NCBI RefSeq assembly: GCF_014649335.1
Contig: NZ_BMSV01000014.1
Span: 1 to 64,000, forward strand
Direction of reading: 5' to 3'
Source: Streptomyces roseolilacinus
GTDB taxonomy: Bacteria > Actinomycetota > Actinomycetes > Streptomycetales > Streptomycetaceae
DNA length: 64,000 nt
Below are positions 16,884 to 25,552 of this stretch, one piece after another. A model generated the notes under the pieces. It was given only the letters and a program-made list of their open reading frames with translations. It ran no database searches and was not told the origin of the DNA. Every line of letters begins with the position of its first letter. Within the stretch, counting starts at the first letter, position 1. The position numbers and the translations under genes were made by a program.

Positions 16884-18696
16884 AGCGGTCCCAGTTGACG
16901 GACCAGGTCATCAGGCCGCGCAGGGCGGGCCAGGTGCCGTGGGTCTGGTAGGTGCCGCAGTCGGTCTTCCTGGTGAGGCAGTTCAGGGCCTTGTGGACCT
17001 CGGCGGGCGGGGTGTGGCCGTTGCCGGCGTTCGGGGAGGCGGGCAGGCCGATGGCGACCTGCTCGGGGCGGAGCGCCGGGAAGAAGCGGGCGGCGTCGCC
17101 CGCGACGGGGAAGCCGGTGAGCAGCATGTCGGTCATCGCGATGTGGAAGTCCGCGCTGCCCATGTGGTGGTACTGGTTGTCGAGGCCCATGATCGGGCCG
17201 GAGTTGTAGTCCTGGACGTGCAGGAGCGTCAGGTCGTCGCGCAGGGCGTGGATGACCGGCAGGTAGGCGCCGGCGCGCGGGTCCTGGCCGCCCCAGGGGC
17301 CGGAGCCGTAGAACTGGTAGCCGAGCTGCACGAAGAAGGTCTCGGGCGCCATCGTCAGGACGAAGTCGGGGCCGTACCTGGCCTTCAGCGTCCGCAGTGC
17401 CGAGATCAGGTTGACGATGACCGGCGTGGTGGGGTTGCGGAAGTCGGTGTCGCCCGTGTTCAGGGAGAGCGAGTGGCCCTCGAAGTCGATGTCGAGGCCG
17501 TCGAGCCCGTACTCGTCGATGATCTTCGAGACGGAGGAGACGAAGGTGTCGCGGGCGGCGGGGGTGGCGAGCTGGACCTGCCCGTTCTGGCCGCCGATGG
17601 AGATCAGGACCTTCTTGCCCGCGGCCTGCTTGGCCTTGATGGCCGCCTTGAACTCGTCGGCGGTCTCGACGTTCGGGCACTCGGTGCGGGGGCACAGGGC
17701 GAAGCGGATGTCGCCGGAGGTGACGGAGGTCGGTTCGCCGAAGGCGAGGTTGACGACGTCCCAGGAGTCCGGCACGTCGGCCATGCGGGTGTAGCCGGAG
17801 CCGTTGGCGAAGCTGGCGTGGAGGTAGCCGACCAGGGCGTGGGCGGGCAGCTGCGGGCCGGGGCCGGGGGTCTCGATGTCGGCCGTGCGCACCGTGACGG
17901 CCGGGGATCTGGGGGACTCGCCGGCGCTGTTGGTCGCGGCGACCTGGAAGGTGTAGGAGGTGGCGGCGGCCAGGCCGGTGACGGTGGCCGACGTGCCGGT
18001 GGTCGACAGGGCCTTCGCGCCGTCGCGGTAGACGGTGTAGCCGGTCGCGCCGCTGACGGGCCGCCAGGTGAGCGGCACGCTGGAGGGGGTCGGGGTGCCC
18101 GCGGTCAGCCCGGTGGGCGCGGCGGGGATCGTGACGGGGTCGCCGCCGGGGCCGATGAGGGAGAGGTCGTCGGCGTGGTAGGCGGGGGTGCCGTACCAGC
18201 CGTGCGTGTAGAGGGTGACCGAGGTGGTGGCGGGGCCGGTGCGGAAGGTCGTGGTGAGCTTCTGCCAGTCGGCGGCGGAGGGCGTCCAGGTGTACGTGTC
18301 GGTGGTGCCGGTGCCGGACGCGCCGAGGTACGCGTAGCCGCCGCGCACCCAGCCGCTGAGGGTGTACGCCGAGTCGGGGCGCACGGCGACGGTCTGGGAG
18401 CAGCGGGCGTTGTCGCCGCCCGCGGGCGTGGCCTTCAGGGCGTGGGTGCCCGCGTGCACGGGTGAGGTGACGACGGCTCCGCTGCCCGAGGTGCAGGACC
18501 AGCCGTCCAGGCCGGTCTCGAAGCCGCCGTTGCGGACGAGTTCGGTGTCGGCGGACGCGGCCGGGGAGGCGGCCCCGGCCGTGGTCGTGGCGTGCGGGCG
18601 GGCCTCGGCGGTCTGCGTCGCGGCGATGAGGCCGCCCGCCGCGAGCGCGGCCGCCAGCACGGCGGCGAGGGGTCTGGTGCGACGGTTGCGGTCCAC
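16834..18696 (-). CDS. Secreted family 18 chitinase
   Basis: A 620-aa exported enzyme that hydrolyses chitin. It has a signal peptide (about residues 1-33, with RNRRTRP before the hydrophobic core), a carbohydrate-binding beta-sandwich (about 50-190, starting VRNGGFETGLDGW), a fibronectin III domain (about 195-280, APTGLTAGTPT...YTVYRDG) and a GH18 catalytic domain with DGLDIDFEG, whose Glu (about residue 405) is the acid catalyst. A Pro-rich linker joins the last two. The start is GTG 18696, fixed by an excellent GGAGGA site. Expression is probably controlled by DasR: an operator lies in its promoter. The 3' end overlaps the PAP2 gene by 50 bp. Confidence 0.95.
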   Translation of the reverse strand: MDRNRRTRPLAAVLAAALAAGGLIAATQTAEARPHATTTAGAASPAASADTELVRNGGFETGLDGWSCTSGSGAVVTSPVHAGTHALKATPAGGDNARCSQTVAVRPDSAYTLSGWVRGGYAYLGASGTGTTDTYTWTPSAADWQKLTTTFRTGPATTSVTLYTHGWYGTPAYHADDLSLIGPGGDPVTIPAAPTGLTAGTPTPSSVPLTWRPVSGATGYTVYRDGAKALSTTGTSATVTGLAAATSYTFQVAATNSAGESPRSPAVTVRTADIETPGPGPQLPAHALVGYLHASFANGSGYTRMADVPDSWDVVNLAFGEPTSVTSGDIRFALCPRTECPNVETADEFKAAIKAKQAAGKKVLISIGGQNGQVQLATPAARDTFVSSVSKIIDEYGLDGLDIDFEGHSLSLNTGDTDFRNPTTPVIVNLISALRTLKARYGPDFVLTMAPETFFVQLGYQFYGSGPWGGQDPRAGAYLPVIHALRDDLTLLHVQDYNSGPIMGLDNQYHHMGSADFHIAMTDMLLTGFPVAGDAARFFPALRPEQVAIGLPASPNAGNGHTPPAEVHKALNCLTRKTDCGTYQTHGTWPALRGLMTWSVNWDRFNGWEFSRNFDAYGWR

Positions 18697-18737
18697 AACT
18701 TCCTCCGGGTGTGGGGGTGTCGACGTGCGGCGCGCAC

Positions 18738-18766
18738 AACATGGTCCAGACCAATCCTGTTGTCAA
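18738..18766 (-). promoter_or_regulatory. Chitinase promoter with DasR-type operator
   Basis: On the minus strand a perfect -35 TTGACA (18766-18761), a 17-bp spacer and a -10-like CATGTT (18743-18738) lie about 35 bp before the GTG. The spacer and -10 are covered by TGGTCCAGACCA (18742-18753), a palindrome matching the dre consensus (core TGGTCTAGACCA) bound by the GntR regulator DasR, which represses chitin and aminosugar genes until glucosamine 6-phosphate accumulates. The -35 overlaps the stop codon of the upstream gene. Confidence 0.88.
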
Positions 18767-19257
18767 GACCTCCGGCCGCCGCCGTCCCCCGCGAGGCGCC
18801 CCGCCGCCTCGTGCATCGCCCGCTCCAGCAGCGCCGGATCGGTGAGGGTGCCCGACCCGTCCGGCAGCACCAGCCAGCGCACCCCGTCCGTGATGCGCCC
18901 GGGGTACGGGACGACGATCCAGGTGCCGCCGCCGGCGCCGCGCATGCCCGTGCCGACCCAGCACGCGGCCGTGCCGGCCGGGACGAAGAAGCCCATCCGC
19001 TCGTCGCCGAGGTCGCAGAGCACCGGCCCGGGGCGGTCGACGAGCCGCCGGAGCACCTCCAGCGCCGGGTGACCGAGCCGCGCCGGGACGATGAGCACGT
19101 CCCAGCGCCGCCCGGCGGGCAGGAGCGCGATCCCCCTCGGGTTGCGCTCCCACTCCCACCGGCAGGCGTCGGGGTCGGGCGCCACCGACACCAGCCACTC
19201 CACCACCGCCCTGGCCCCGGACGAACCGTTCTTCCCCGACGTCCCAGAACCCGTCAT
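18763..19257 (-). CDS. Conserved hypothetical protein
   Basis: A 164-aa soluble protein I cannot assign to a function. It has a short Ser/Gly N-terminus, then AVVEWLVSVAPDPDACRW and several hydrophobic beta-strand-like segments (IALLPAGRRWDVLIVPA, GTWIVVPYPGR), and no signal peptide or membrane helix. Similar proteins occur in Streptomyces as far as I recall. The ATG at 19257 follows GGAGG. Its TGA is embedded in the -35 box of the chitinase promoter, so the two genes are packed tightly but probably transcribed separately. Confidence 0.7.
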   Translation of the reverse strand: MTGSGTSGKNGSSGARAVVEWLVSVAPDPDACRWEWERNPRGIALLPAGRRWDVLIVPARLGHPALEVLRRLVDRPGPVLCDLGDERMGFFVPAGTAACWVGTGMRGAGGGTWIVVPYPGRITDGVRWLVLPDGSGTLTDPALLERAMHEAAGRLAGDGGGRRS

Positions 19258-19343
19258 GTGCCCCCAGCCTCCATGTCCGTGTGTGACTGCCCTGCCGGGC
19301 GGTTCCCTCACACGGGAGAGGCGGATGCGCGGGGATCATTACG

Positions 19344-19360
19344 CGGGTTCACCGAACCCG
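19344..19360 (-). terminator. Terminator after the pot-oxidoreductase operon
   Basis: A perfect 7-bp stem CGGGTTC/GAACCCG with a 3-nt loop, 100 bp past the FAD oxidoreductase stop. The rest of 19258-19459 shows nothing else recognisable. Confidence 0.55.
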
Positions 19361-19459
19361 GAGGAGTGAATCAGCGCGCGGGGGCGCACAAGCCGGCGCA
19401 CGGGTGGGCACACGCCGGGCGCCCTCCCGGCGTCCGGCGGCGGCCCTCCGCCACCCGCC

Positions 19460-20878
19460 TCAGCTGTCGAAGCCCAGGCCGAGGCGGTCCAGGGCGCGCA
19501 GCCACAGGTTGCGGCGGCCGCCGCGGGCGTCGGCCCGGGCCAGGGACCACCGGGTCACGCCGATGCCGGCCCAGGCGAACGGCTCCGGGGGGAACGGCAG
19601 CGGCTTGGTGCGCACCATCTCCAGCTCCGTGCGCTCCGTGCGCTCCCCCGCCAGCAGGTCCAGCATCACCTCCGCGCCGAACCGGGACGCGCCCACGCCG
19701 AGCCCGGTGTACCCGGCGGCGTACGCGACCCGACCCCGGTGCGCCGTGCCGAAGAAGGCGGAGAAGCGGGAGCAGGTGTCGATGGCGCCGCCCCAGGCGT
19801 GGCTGAACCGCACGCCCGCCAGCTGCGGGAAGCAGCGGAAGAAGTGCGCGGCGAGGGTCAGGTACGTCTCGGGGCGCTGGTCGAGTTCGGCGCGGACGCG
19901 CCCGCCGAACGGGTAGATCGCGTCGTACCCGCCCCACAGGACCCGGTTGTCGGCGGTGAGCCGGAAGTAGTGGAACTGGTTGGCGCTGTCGCCCAGGCCC
20001 TGGCGGTTCCCCCAGCCGAGGGAGGCGAGCCGGTCCGCGGTGAGCGGCTCGGTCATCAGGGCGTAGTCGTAGACCGGGACGGTGTAGGGGCGGGTGCGCC
20101 GCACGAGGGACGGGAAGACGTTGGTGCCGAGGGCGACCCGGCGGGCGAGGACGTGGCCGTAGGGCGTGCGGACGGCCATGGCGGCGCCGGACGGGGCGAG
20201 GTGGAGGCCCCGGGTGTTCTCGTACAGGCGGACGCCCGCGTCGAGGCAGGCCCGCTTCAGGCCCCAGGCGAGCTTCGCCGGGTGGAGGACGGCCACGCCG
20301 CGCCGGTCCCAGAGGCCGCCGAGGAACGTCGGCGAGTCGACCTGGGCGCGGACCGCGTCCCGGTCGAGGAGCTCCAGGCCGTCGCCGAGGCCGAGCCGGC
20401 CGGCCGCCTCGTGCAGCGCGCGCAGCTCGTCGAGGTGGTGGGGCTCGGTGGCGACGTCGATCTCGCCGGTGCGCTCGAAGTCGCAGTCGATGCCGTACGC
20501 CGCGACGGCGTCCTCGATGGCGTCGAGGTTGCGCGCGCCGAGCTCCTCCAGCTTCGGCAGCTCGGCGGGCCAGCGGGCCAGCCCGTTGCCGAGGCCGTGG
20601 GTGAGGGAGGCGGCGCAGAAGCCGCCGTTGCGGCCGGAGGCGGCCCAGCCCGCCTCCCGGCCCTCGATGAGCACGACGTCCCGCCGGGGGTCGCGCTCCT
20701 TGGCCAGGAGCGCCGTCCACAGTCCGCTGTAGCCGCCGCCGACGACGAGGAGGTCGCAGTGCTCGGTGGCGGTGAGGGCGGGCAGGGGGGCGGGCCGGCC
20801 GGGGTCGTCCAGCCAGAAGGGGACGGGCTGGGCGTCGGAGAGTGACGGTGCGGCGGTCCGTACGGCGGCTGGGTCCAT
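19460..20878 (-). CDS. FAD-dependent amine oxidoreductase (DAO family, PuuB-like)
   Basis: A 472-aa flavoprotein of the DAO/glycine-oxidase fold. The dinucleotide-binding motif VVGGGYSGLWTA is near residue 45, followed by the family motif GREAGWAASGRNGGF. The C-terminal AAGYTGLGVGASRFGAEVMLDLL binds FAD. Members next to polyamine transporters include gamma-glutamylputrescine oxidase; oxidation of an imported amine to an aldehyde is the likely role. It is the last gene of the potDABC operon, with 27 bp between it and the permease stop. The ATG at 20878 starts about 40 residues before the Rossmann strand. Confidence 0.85.
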   Translation of the reverse strand: MDPAAVRTAAPSLSDAQPVPFWLDDPGRPAPLPALTATEHCDLLVVGGGYSGLWTALLAKERDPRRDVVLIEGREAGWAASGRNGGFCAASLTHGLGNGLARWPAELPKLEELGARNLDAIEDAVAAYGIDCDFERTGEIDVATEPHHLDELRALHEAAGRLGLGDGLELLDRDAVRAQVDSPTFLGGLWDRRGVAVLHPAKLAWGLKRACLDAGVRLYENTRGLHLAPSGAAMAVRTPYGHVLARRVALGTNVFPSLVRRTRPYTVPVYDYALMTEPLTADRLASLGWGNRQGLGDSANQFHYFRLTADNRVLWGGYDAIYPFGGRVRAELDQRPETYLTLAAHFFRCFPQLAGVRFSHAWGGAIDTCSRFSAFFGTAHRGRVAYAAGYTGLGVGASRFGAEVMLDLLAGERTERTELEMVRTKPLPFPPEPFAWAGIGVTRWSLARADARGGRRNLWLRALDRLGLGFDS

Positions 20879-20905
20879 GGCTTCCCACTCCCTCGGGTTC
20901 CGGTG

Positions 20906-21706
20906 TCAGTGGTGCTCTTCCGCCCGCTTCCGCCGGGCGGTGAGCAGCTGTCCGGCGACGACGGCCAGCACCGCGACGGCGAACATCGCCGTACCGACGA
21001 CGTTGATCTGCACGGGCGTGCCGCGCTGGGCCGATCCCCACACGAACATGGGGAAGGTGACCGCCGAGCCGGCGTTGAAGTTGGTGATGACGAAGTCGTC
21101 GAACGACAGCGCGAAGGCGAGCAGCGCGCCGGCGGCGATGCCCGGCGCCGCGATCGGCAGGGTGACCCGCAGGAAGGTCTGCACGGGACCGGCGTAGAGG
21201 TCCCGGGCGGCTTCCTCCAGACGCGGGTCCATGGCCGTCACGCGCGCCTTGACCGCGACGACGACGAAGCTGAGGCAGAACATCACGTGGGCGATGAGGA
21301 CCGTCCAAAAGCCGAGCTCGGCGCCCATGTTGAGGAACAGCGTGAGCAGCGAGGCGGCCATGACGACCTCGGGCATGGACATCGGAAGGAAGATCAGCGC
21401 GTTGACCGCGCCGCGCGCCCGGAAGCGGTACCGGACCAGCGCGAAGGCGATCATCGTGCCGAGCACGGTCGCGCCCAGCGTGGCCCAGGCGGCGAGCTGG
21501 AGCGACAGGGCGAGCGCGCCGCACAGGTCGGGGACGCCGCAGGGGTCCTTCCAGGCGTCCGCCGAGAACCGCCGCCAGGTGTAGTTGAAGCGGCCGTCGG
21601 GCCGGTTGAACGAGAACACCAGGACGACGACGTTGGGCAGGGTGAGGTAGACGAGCGTGAGCAGGCCCGCGAGGACGACGAGGTTGCGTCGGATCCAGTT
21701 CGGCAT
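20906..21706 (-). CDS. potC: Polyamine ABC transporter permease (PotC-like)
   Basis: A 266-aa inner-membrane subunit with about six helices. The cytoplasmic EAA loop reads EEAARDLYAGPVQTFLRVTLP and docks on the ATPase. It pairs with the adjacent PotB-like permease to form the channel. The ATG at 21706 overlaps the upstream stop as TGATG, indicating coupled translation. Confidence 0.88.
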   Translation of the reverse strand: MPNWIRRNLVVLAGLLTLVYLTLPNVVVLVFSFNRPDGRFNYTWRRFSADAWKDPCGVPDLCGALALSLQLAAWATLGATVLGTMIAFALVRYRFRARGAVNALIFLPMSMPEVVMAASLLTLFLNMGAELGFWTVLIAHVMFCLSFVVVAVKARVTAMDPRLEEAARDLYAGPVQTFLRVTLPIAAPGIAAGALLAFALSFDDFVITNFNAGSAVTFPMFVWGSAQRGTPVQINVVGTAMFAVAVLAVVAGQLLTARRKRAEEHH

Positions 21707-22635
21707 CAGACCAGGTCCTCCGTTCCGGCCCGGCGGATGTAGACGGTGACCGTGACGAGCACGACGGCCATGAGGAGGAACGACAGCGCCGCCGCGGTCG
21801 GGTAGTCGAGCACCCGGAGGAACTGGCCCTGGATGACGTTGCCGATCATCTTCGTGTCGGTCGACCCGAGGAGTTCGGCGTTGACGTAGTCGCCGCTCGC
21901 GGGGATGAAGGTGAGCAGCGTGCCGGAGACGACGCCCGGCATGGACAGCGGGAGGGTCACCTTGCGGAAGGTGGCGGCGGGCGAGGCGTACAGGTCCCTG
22001 GCCGCCTCGTGCAGCCGTCCGTCGATCCGCTCCAGCGAGGTGTACAGCGGCAGGATCATGAACGGCAGGAAGTTGTACGTCAGTCCGCAGATCACCGCGA
22101 GCGGTGTGGCGAGGACCCGGTCGCCCTCGGTCCAGCCGAGCCGGCCGGTGACGTCGAGGACGTGCAGCGCGTCGAGGGCGCCGACGACGGCGCCGCCGTC
22201 CGCGAGGATCGTCTTCCAGGCCAGCGTCCGGATGAGGAAGCTGGTGAAGAACGGCGCGATGACCAGGACGAGCAGGACGTGGCGCCAGCGGCCGGCGCGG
22301 AAGGCGATGAGGTACGCGAGCGGGTAGCCGAGCAGCAGGCACAGCAGGGTGGCGGTCCCGGCGTACAGCAGCGTCTTCGCGAACTGCGGGTGGTAGTCCC
22401 GCAGGGCCTCCCAGTACGTCGGGAAGTGCCAGGTGACCCGGAAGCCCTCCTCCAGGGAGCCGGTCTGCACGGACGTGGACGCCTGGTAGACCATCGGCAG
22501 GGCGAAGAAGACCAGCAGCCACAGGACGCCGGGCAGCAGCAGCCAGTACGGGACGAGCCGCCTGCGCGCGGAGCGCCGCCGTACGGCGGGGGCCGCCGCC
22601 CCGGCCCGGGGCGGGGTGTCGGTGGCGGTCGTCAC
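21706..22635 (-). CDS. potB: Polyamine ABC transporter permease (PotB-like)
   Basis: A 309-aa inner-membrane subunit with about six helices; the first is VPYWLLLPGVLWLLVFFAL after a basic N-terminus. The EAA loop is HEAARDLYASPAATFRKVTLP. The start is GTG 22635, which overlaps the ATPase stop as GTGA. The order ATPase, permease B, permease C matches spermidine/putrescine systems. Confidence 0.88.
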   Translation of the reverse strand: MTTATDTPPRAGAAAPAVRRRSARRRLVPYWLLLPGVLWLLVFFALPMVYQASTSVQTGSLEEGFRVTWHFPTYWEALRDYHPQFAKTLLYAGTATLLCLLLGYPLAYLIAFRAGRWRHVLLVLVIAPFFTSFLIRTLAWKTILADGGAVVGALDALHVLDVTGRLGWTEGDRVLATPLAVICGLTYNFLPFMILPLYTSLERIDGRLHEAARDLYASPAATFRKVTLPLSMPGVVSGTLLTFIPASGDYVNAELLGSTDTKMIGNVIQGQFLRVLDYPTAAALSFLLMAVVLVTVTVYIRRAGTEDLV

Positions 22636-23780
22636 GCGGCGCCCTCCACCGTCGGGGCGCCCGCTTCCACGTCCTGGGCGGCGTCGAGGCCGAAGGTGTG
22701 GGCCGGGTTCCAGTGGAGGACGACCTCGGCCCCCGGGACGAGCCGCGGGTCGCGCTCGATGTTCTGCTCGTACACCTGCAGGCCGGTGCCGGCGGGGCCG
22801 TCGACGGCGTACTGGGTGGACACGCCGATGAAGGACGTGTCGGCGATGCGGCCGGCGGTCCTGTTGCGGCCGGAGGGGATCGCGTCCGCGTCGTCGGCGT
22901 GCGCGAGCGTGATCTTCTCCGGGCGGATGCCGACGAGGAGCCGGCCGCCGGCGCGGACGGGGGCGGGGCACCGGTCGGCGGGCAGCCGCAGCGTGCCGCC
23001 GCCGGCCGTGGCGACGACGTCGGCGCCGACCTCGACGACCTCGGCCTCGATGAGGTTGGAGGTGCCGAGGAAGTTGGCGACGAACGTGGTGCGCGGGTTG
23101 TCGTACAGCTCGGCGGGGGCGCCCATCTGCTCGACCCGGCCGGCGTTCATCACGGCGACGGTGTCGGCCATGGTCATGGCCTCCTCCTGGTCGTGGGTGA
23201 CGTGGACGAACGTGATGCCGACCTCGGTCTGGATGCGCTTGAGCTCCAGCTGCATCCGGCGGCGCAGCTTCAGGTCGAGGGCGCCGAGCGGTTCGTCGAG
23301 GAGGAGGACGCGGGGGTGGTTGATCAGGGCGCGGGCGACGGCGACGCGCTGCTGCTGGCCGCCGGAGAGCTGGTGCGGGCGGTGCCGGGCCTTGTCGCCG
23401 AGCTGGACGAGTTCGAGCATCTCGTCGACCTGGCGCCTGACGGACCTGACGCCGCGGCGGCGCAGGCCGAAGGCGATGTTCTCGTGGACGTCCAGGTGGG
23501 GGAAGAGGGCGTAGGACTGGAAGACGGTGTTCACCGGCCGCTTGTGCGGGGGGAGGTCGGTGACGTCGCGGTCGCCGAGCAGGACCGTGCCGGTGGTGGG
23601 CTCCTCCAGGCCGGCGATCATGCGCAGGGTGGTGGTCTTGCCGCAGCCGGAGGCGCCGAGGAGGGCGAAGAAGGAGCCCTCGGGGACGGTCAGGTCGAGC
23701 GGGTGGACGGCGGTGAAGGAGCCGTAGGTCTTGCTGATCCCGGTGAGGCGGACGTCGCCGCCGGTGGGGGTGTCGGTCAT
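22632..23780 (-). CDS. potA: Polyamine ABC transporter ATP-binding protein (PotA-like)
   Basis: A 382-aa cytoplasmic ATPase. Walker A is GASGCGKTT, the signature LSGGQQQRVA, and Walker B VLLLDEPLGALD; a C-terminal TOBE domain (from about residue 250) is typical of polyamine and iron importers. The ATG at 23780 was chosen at the start of the ABC fold; the open frame upstream belongs to the neighbouring gene in another frame. It is the second gene of the operon, 53 bp after the binding-protein stop. Confidence 0.9.
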   Translation of the reverse strand: MTDTPTGGDVRLTGISKTYGSFTAVHPLDLTVPEGSFFALLGASGCGKTTTLRMIAGLEEPTTGTVLLGDRDVTDLPPHKRPVNTVFQSYALFPHLDVHENIAFGLRRRGVRSVRRQVDEMLELVQLGDKARHRPHQLSGGQQQRVAVARALINHPRVLLLDEPLGALDLKLRRRMQLELKRIQTEVGITFVHVTHDQEEAMTMADTVAVMNAGRVEQMGAPAELYDNPRTTFVANFLGTSNLIEAEVVEVGADVVATAGGGTLRLPADRCPAPVRAGGRLLVGIRPEKITLAHADDADAIPSGRNRTAGRIADTSFIGVSTQYAVDGPAGTGLQVYEQNIERDPRLVPGAEVVLHWNPAHTFGLDAAQDVEAGAPTVEGAA

Positions 23781-23833
23781 GGGTGGGGTCCCAGGTGTCG
23801 GGGGCGGAACGGGGGGGCGGGGCCGTGGCCGGC

Positions 23834-25075
23834 TCAGGCGCCGATGAGCTTGGCGAACTTCTCCTCGAACGCGGTCTCCTCCGCGCTGTCGAGGGAGCGG
23901 AAGGCGTGGGACTTCGCGGCCGTCGCCCGGTCGGGGAGGATCAGCGTGTTCGCCGCCATCGCCGGGTCGATCCGGGCGAGTTCCCCGCGTACGCCCTCGA
24001 CGGGGCAGACGTAGTTGATGTACGCGGCGAGCCGGGCGGCGACCGGGGGCTCGTAGTAGTAGTCGATGAGCCTCTCGGCGTTGGTCTTGTGCCGCGCCCC
24101 GGCCGGGACCAGCAGGTCGTCGGTGGAGGTGAGGTAACCGGCGGCGGGGATCGCGAACTTGACGTCCGGGTTGTCGGCCTGGAGCTGGATGAGGTCGCCC
24201 GCCCAGGCGAGGCACGCCGCCAGGTCGCCCTTGCCGAGGTCGGCGGTGTAGTCGTTGCCGGTGAAGCGGCGGATCTGCCGGGTCTCGACCCCCTTACGGA
24301 GGCGGCCGATCGCCGCGTCGTAGTCGGCGGCGGTGACCTTGCCGGGGTCCTTGCCCATGTCGAGGAGGGTCATCCCGACGGTGTCGCGCATCTCGGAGAG
24401 GAACGCGACGCGGCCCTTGAGCCGGGGGTCGTCGAGGAGCTGGGTGACGGAGTCGACCCTGCGGCCGCCGGTCGCCTTGGCGTTGTAGGCGATGACGGTG
24501 GAGATGCCGGTCCAGGGGTACGAGTGGGCGCGGCCCGGGTCCCAGTCGGGGCGGCGGAACTGCGGGGCGAGGTTGGCGTACGCGGTGGGGAGGTTCGCCG
24601 GGTCGAGCTTCTGGGCCCAGCCGAGGCGGATGATGCGGGCGGCGAGCCAGTCGGTGACGCAGATCAGGTCGCGGCCGGTGTCCTGGCCGGCGGCGAGCTG
24701 CGGCTTGATCTTGCCGAAGAACTCGACGTTGTCGTTGATGTCCTCGGTGTACGTGACCGCGATCCCGGTCCGCCGGGTGAAGGCCTCCAGCGTGGGGCGG
24801 CGCTTCTCGTCCTCGCTGAGGTCGATGTACTGCGTCCAGTTGGAGAAGGCGACCCGCTTCTCCGCGGCCGAGTGGTCGGTGGGGGCGGGGCCCTGGCCCT
24901 CCCGCCTCGCGGGCGGGATGCCGCAGCCGCTCAGCCCGGCGAGCCCGCCGAGGGCGAGGGCGCCCGAGGCGCGCAGCAGGGAGCGGCGGGTGAGGGCCGC
25001 CCTGCCGTTCGTCAGGCTGCGCCGCATCGCGGCGCGTTGTGCCGCGGAGAGGCTGTCGGGCTCGTACTGCTCCAT
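23834..25075 (-). CDS. potD: Polyamine ABC transporter substrate-binding lipoprotein (PotD/PotF-like)
   Basis: A 413-aa extracellular binding protein. The N-terminus carries a twin-arginine motif (TRRSLLRAS) followed by a hydrophobic stretch and a lipobox LSGC, so it is probably a Tat-exported lipoprotein. The mature part begins VAFSNWTQYIDL, typical of the PotD family. The ATG at 25075 precedes the Tat motif by 30 residues. It leads the operon potD-potA-potB-potC-oxidoreductase. The 375 bp upstream contain the remnant of an aldehyde dehydrogenase gene, so the promoter now driving potD is probably the one that once served that gene, at about 25400-25470. Confidence 0.9.
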   Translation of the reverse strand: MEQYEPDSLSAAQRAAMRRSLTNGRAALTRRSLLRASGALALGGLAGLSGCGIPPARREGQGPAPTDHSAAEKRVAFSNWTQYIDLSEDEKRRPTLEAFTRRTGIAVTYTEDINDNVEFFGKIKPQLAAGQDTGRDLICVTDWLAARIIRLGWAQKLDPANLPTAYANLAPQFRRPDWDPGRAHSYPWTGISTVIAYNAKATGGRRVDSVTQLLDDPRLKGRVAFLSEMRDTVGMTLLDMGKDPGKVTAADYDAAIGRLRKGVETRQIRRFTGNDYTADLGKGDLAACLAWAGDLIQLQADNPDVKFAIPAAGYLTSTDDLLVPAGARHKTNAERLIDYYYEPPVAARLAAYINYVCPVEGVRGELARIDPAMAANTLILPDRATAAKSHAFRSLDSAEETAFEEKFAKLIGA

Positions 25076-25126
25076 GCGTTGTGCCTTTCGGAGGGGGCGG
25101 GCCGCTGGTCGGGCGGCGGGCTGTCG

Positions 25127-25267
25127 GTCCCCGGGGATCGTGCGGTGGCGGTCCTTCCCAGCGACCGCGGCGTCGTCGTGCATCACGTGTGTGACCTGCG
25201 TGTACTCCTCGAAGGAGTAGGTTGGCACGCCCTTCCCGAAGGCTGACGCGCGGTGGCCCCCGTGAGG
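25127..25267 (-). pseudogene. Aldehyde dehydrogenase C-terminal remnant
   Basis: In the frame of potD but upstream of it, the translation reads PHGGHRASAFGKGVPTYSF, then EEYTQVTHVMHD and KDRHRTIPGDR. This matches the C-terminus of ALDHs; the intact gene at 33973-35409 ends PHGGFKKSGYGKDLSAYGF, then EDYTRIKHVM. There is no catalytic domain, no start and no stop; what lies upstream (25268-25440) is GC-rich sequence with no ALDH similarity that I can see. DNA similarity to the intact gene is only moderate, so it is a relic of a separate ALDH gene rather than a recent copy. The rest of 25076-25552 holds only the regulatory motifs listed next. Confidence 0.75.
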
Positions 25268-25396
25268 CGTCCCGCTGACGGCCGGGACGGGGACGCCACG
25301 CGGGCCGGGGCGGGGCCCCGGACGCGCCGCGCGCCCCCGCGGCGGGGTGCCGTCGCCCCTCGGGGGCGGTGGGGAAGCGTTCTTCCATGGACGCTC

Positions 25397-25470
25397 TCCG
25401 TTGTCCCGGCGTGACGTGGGTGCCGATCCTGGCAGAGGCACCCCCACCCAACAAGTGATTCCGTTGTTGC
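25397..25470 (-). promoter_or_regulatory. Probable promoter/operator region of the pot operon
   Basis: An AT-richer stretch holds two minus-strand copies of ACAACGGA (25467-25460 and 25404-25397), 63 bp apart. The first lies in an inverted repeat CAACAA/TTGTTG (25449-25469). The same octamer occurs once in the ALDH-Lrp divergent region (35566-35573). This suggests a shared regulator, perhaps the Lrp protein. Confidence 0.4.
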
Positions 25471-25552
25471 CTTTTGATTACCCGACGGATTCGGTCGGCC
25501 CTGTGGTCCGCTGCGCCGGAAAACCCCGTACGGAGTGTCGGAGGCGGCTGCG

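Noticed and set aside
25203..25219. TACTCCT/AGGAGTA inverted repeat as a regulatory site
   Set aside because: It lies within the ALDH remnant codons (TYSFEEY) and is explained by that coding sequence.
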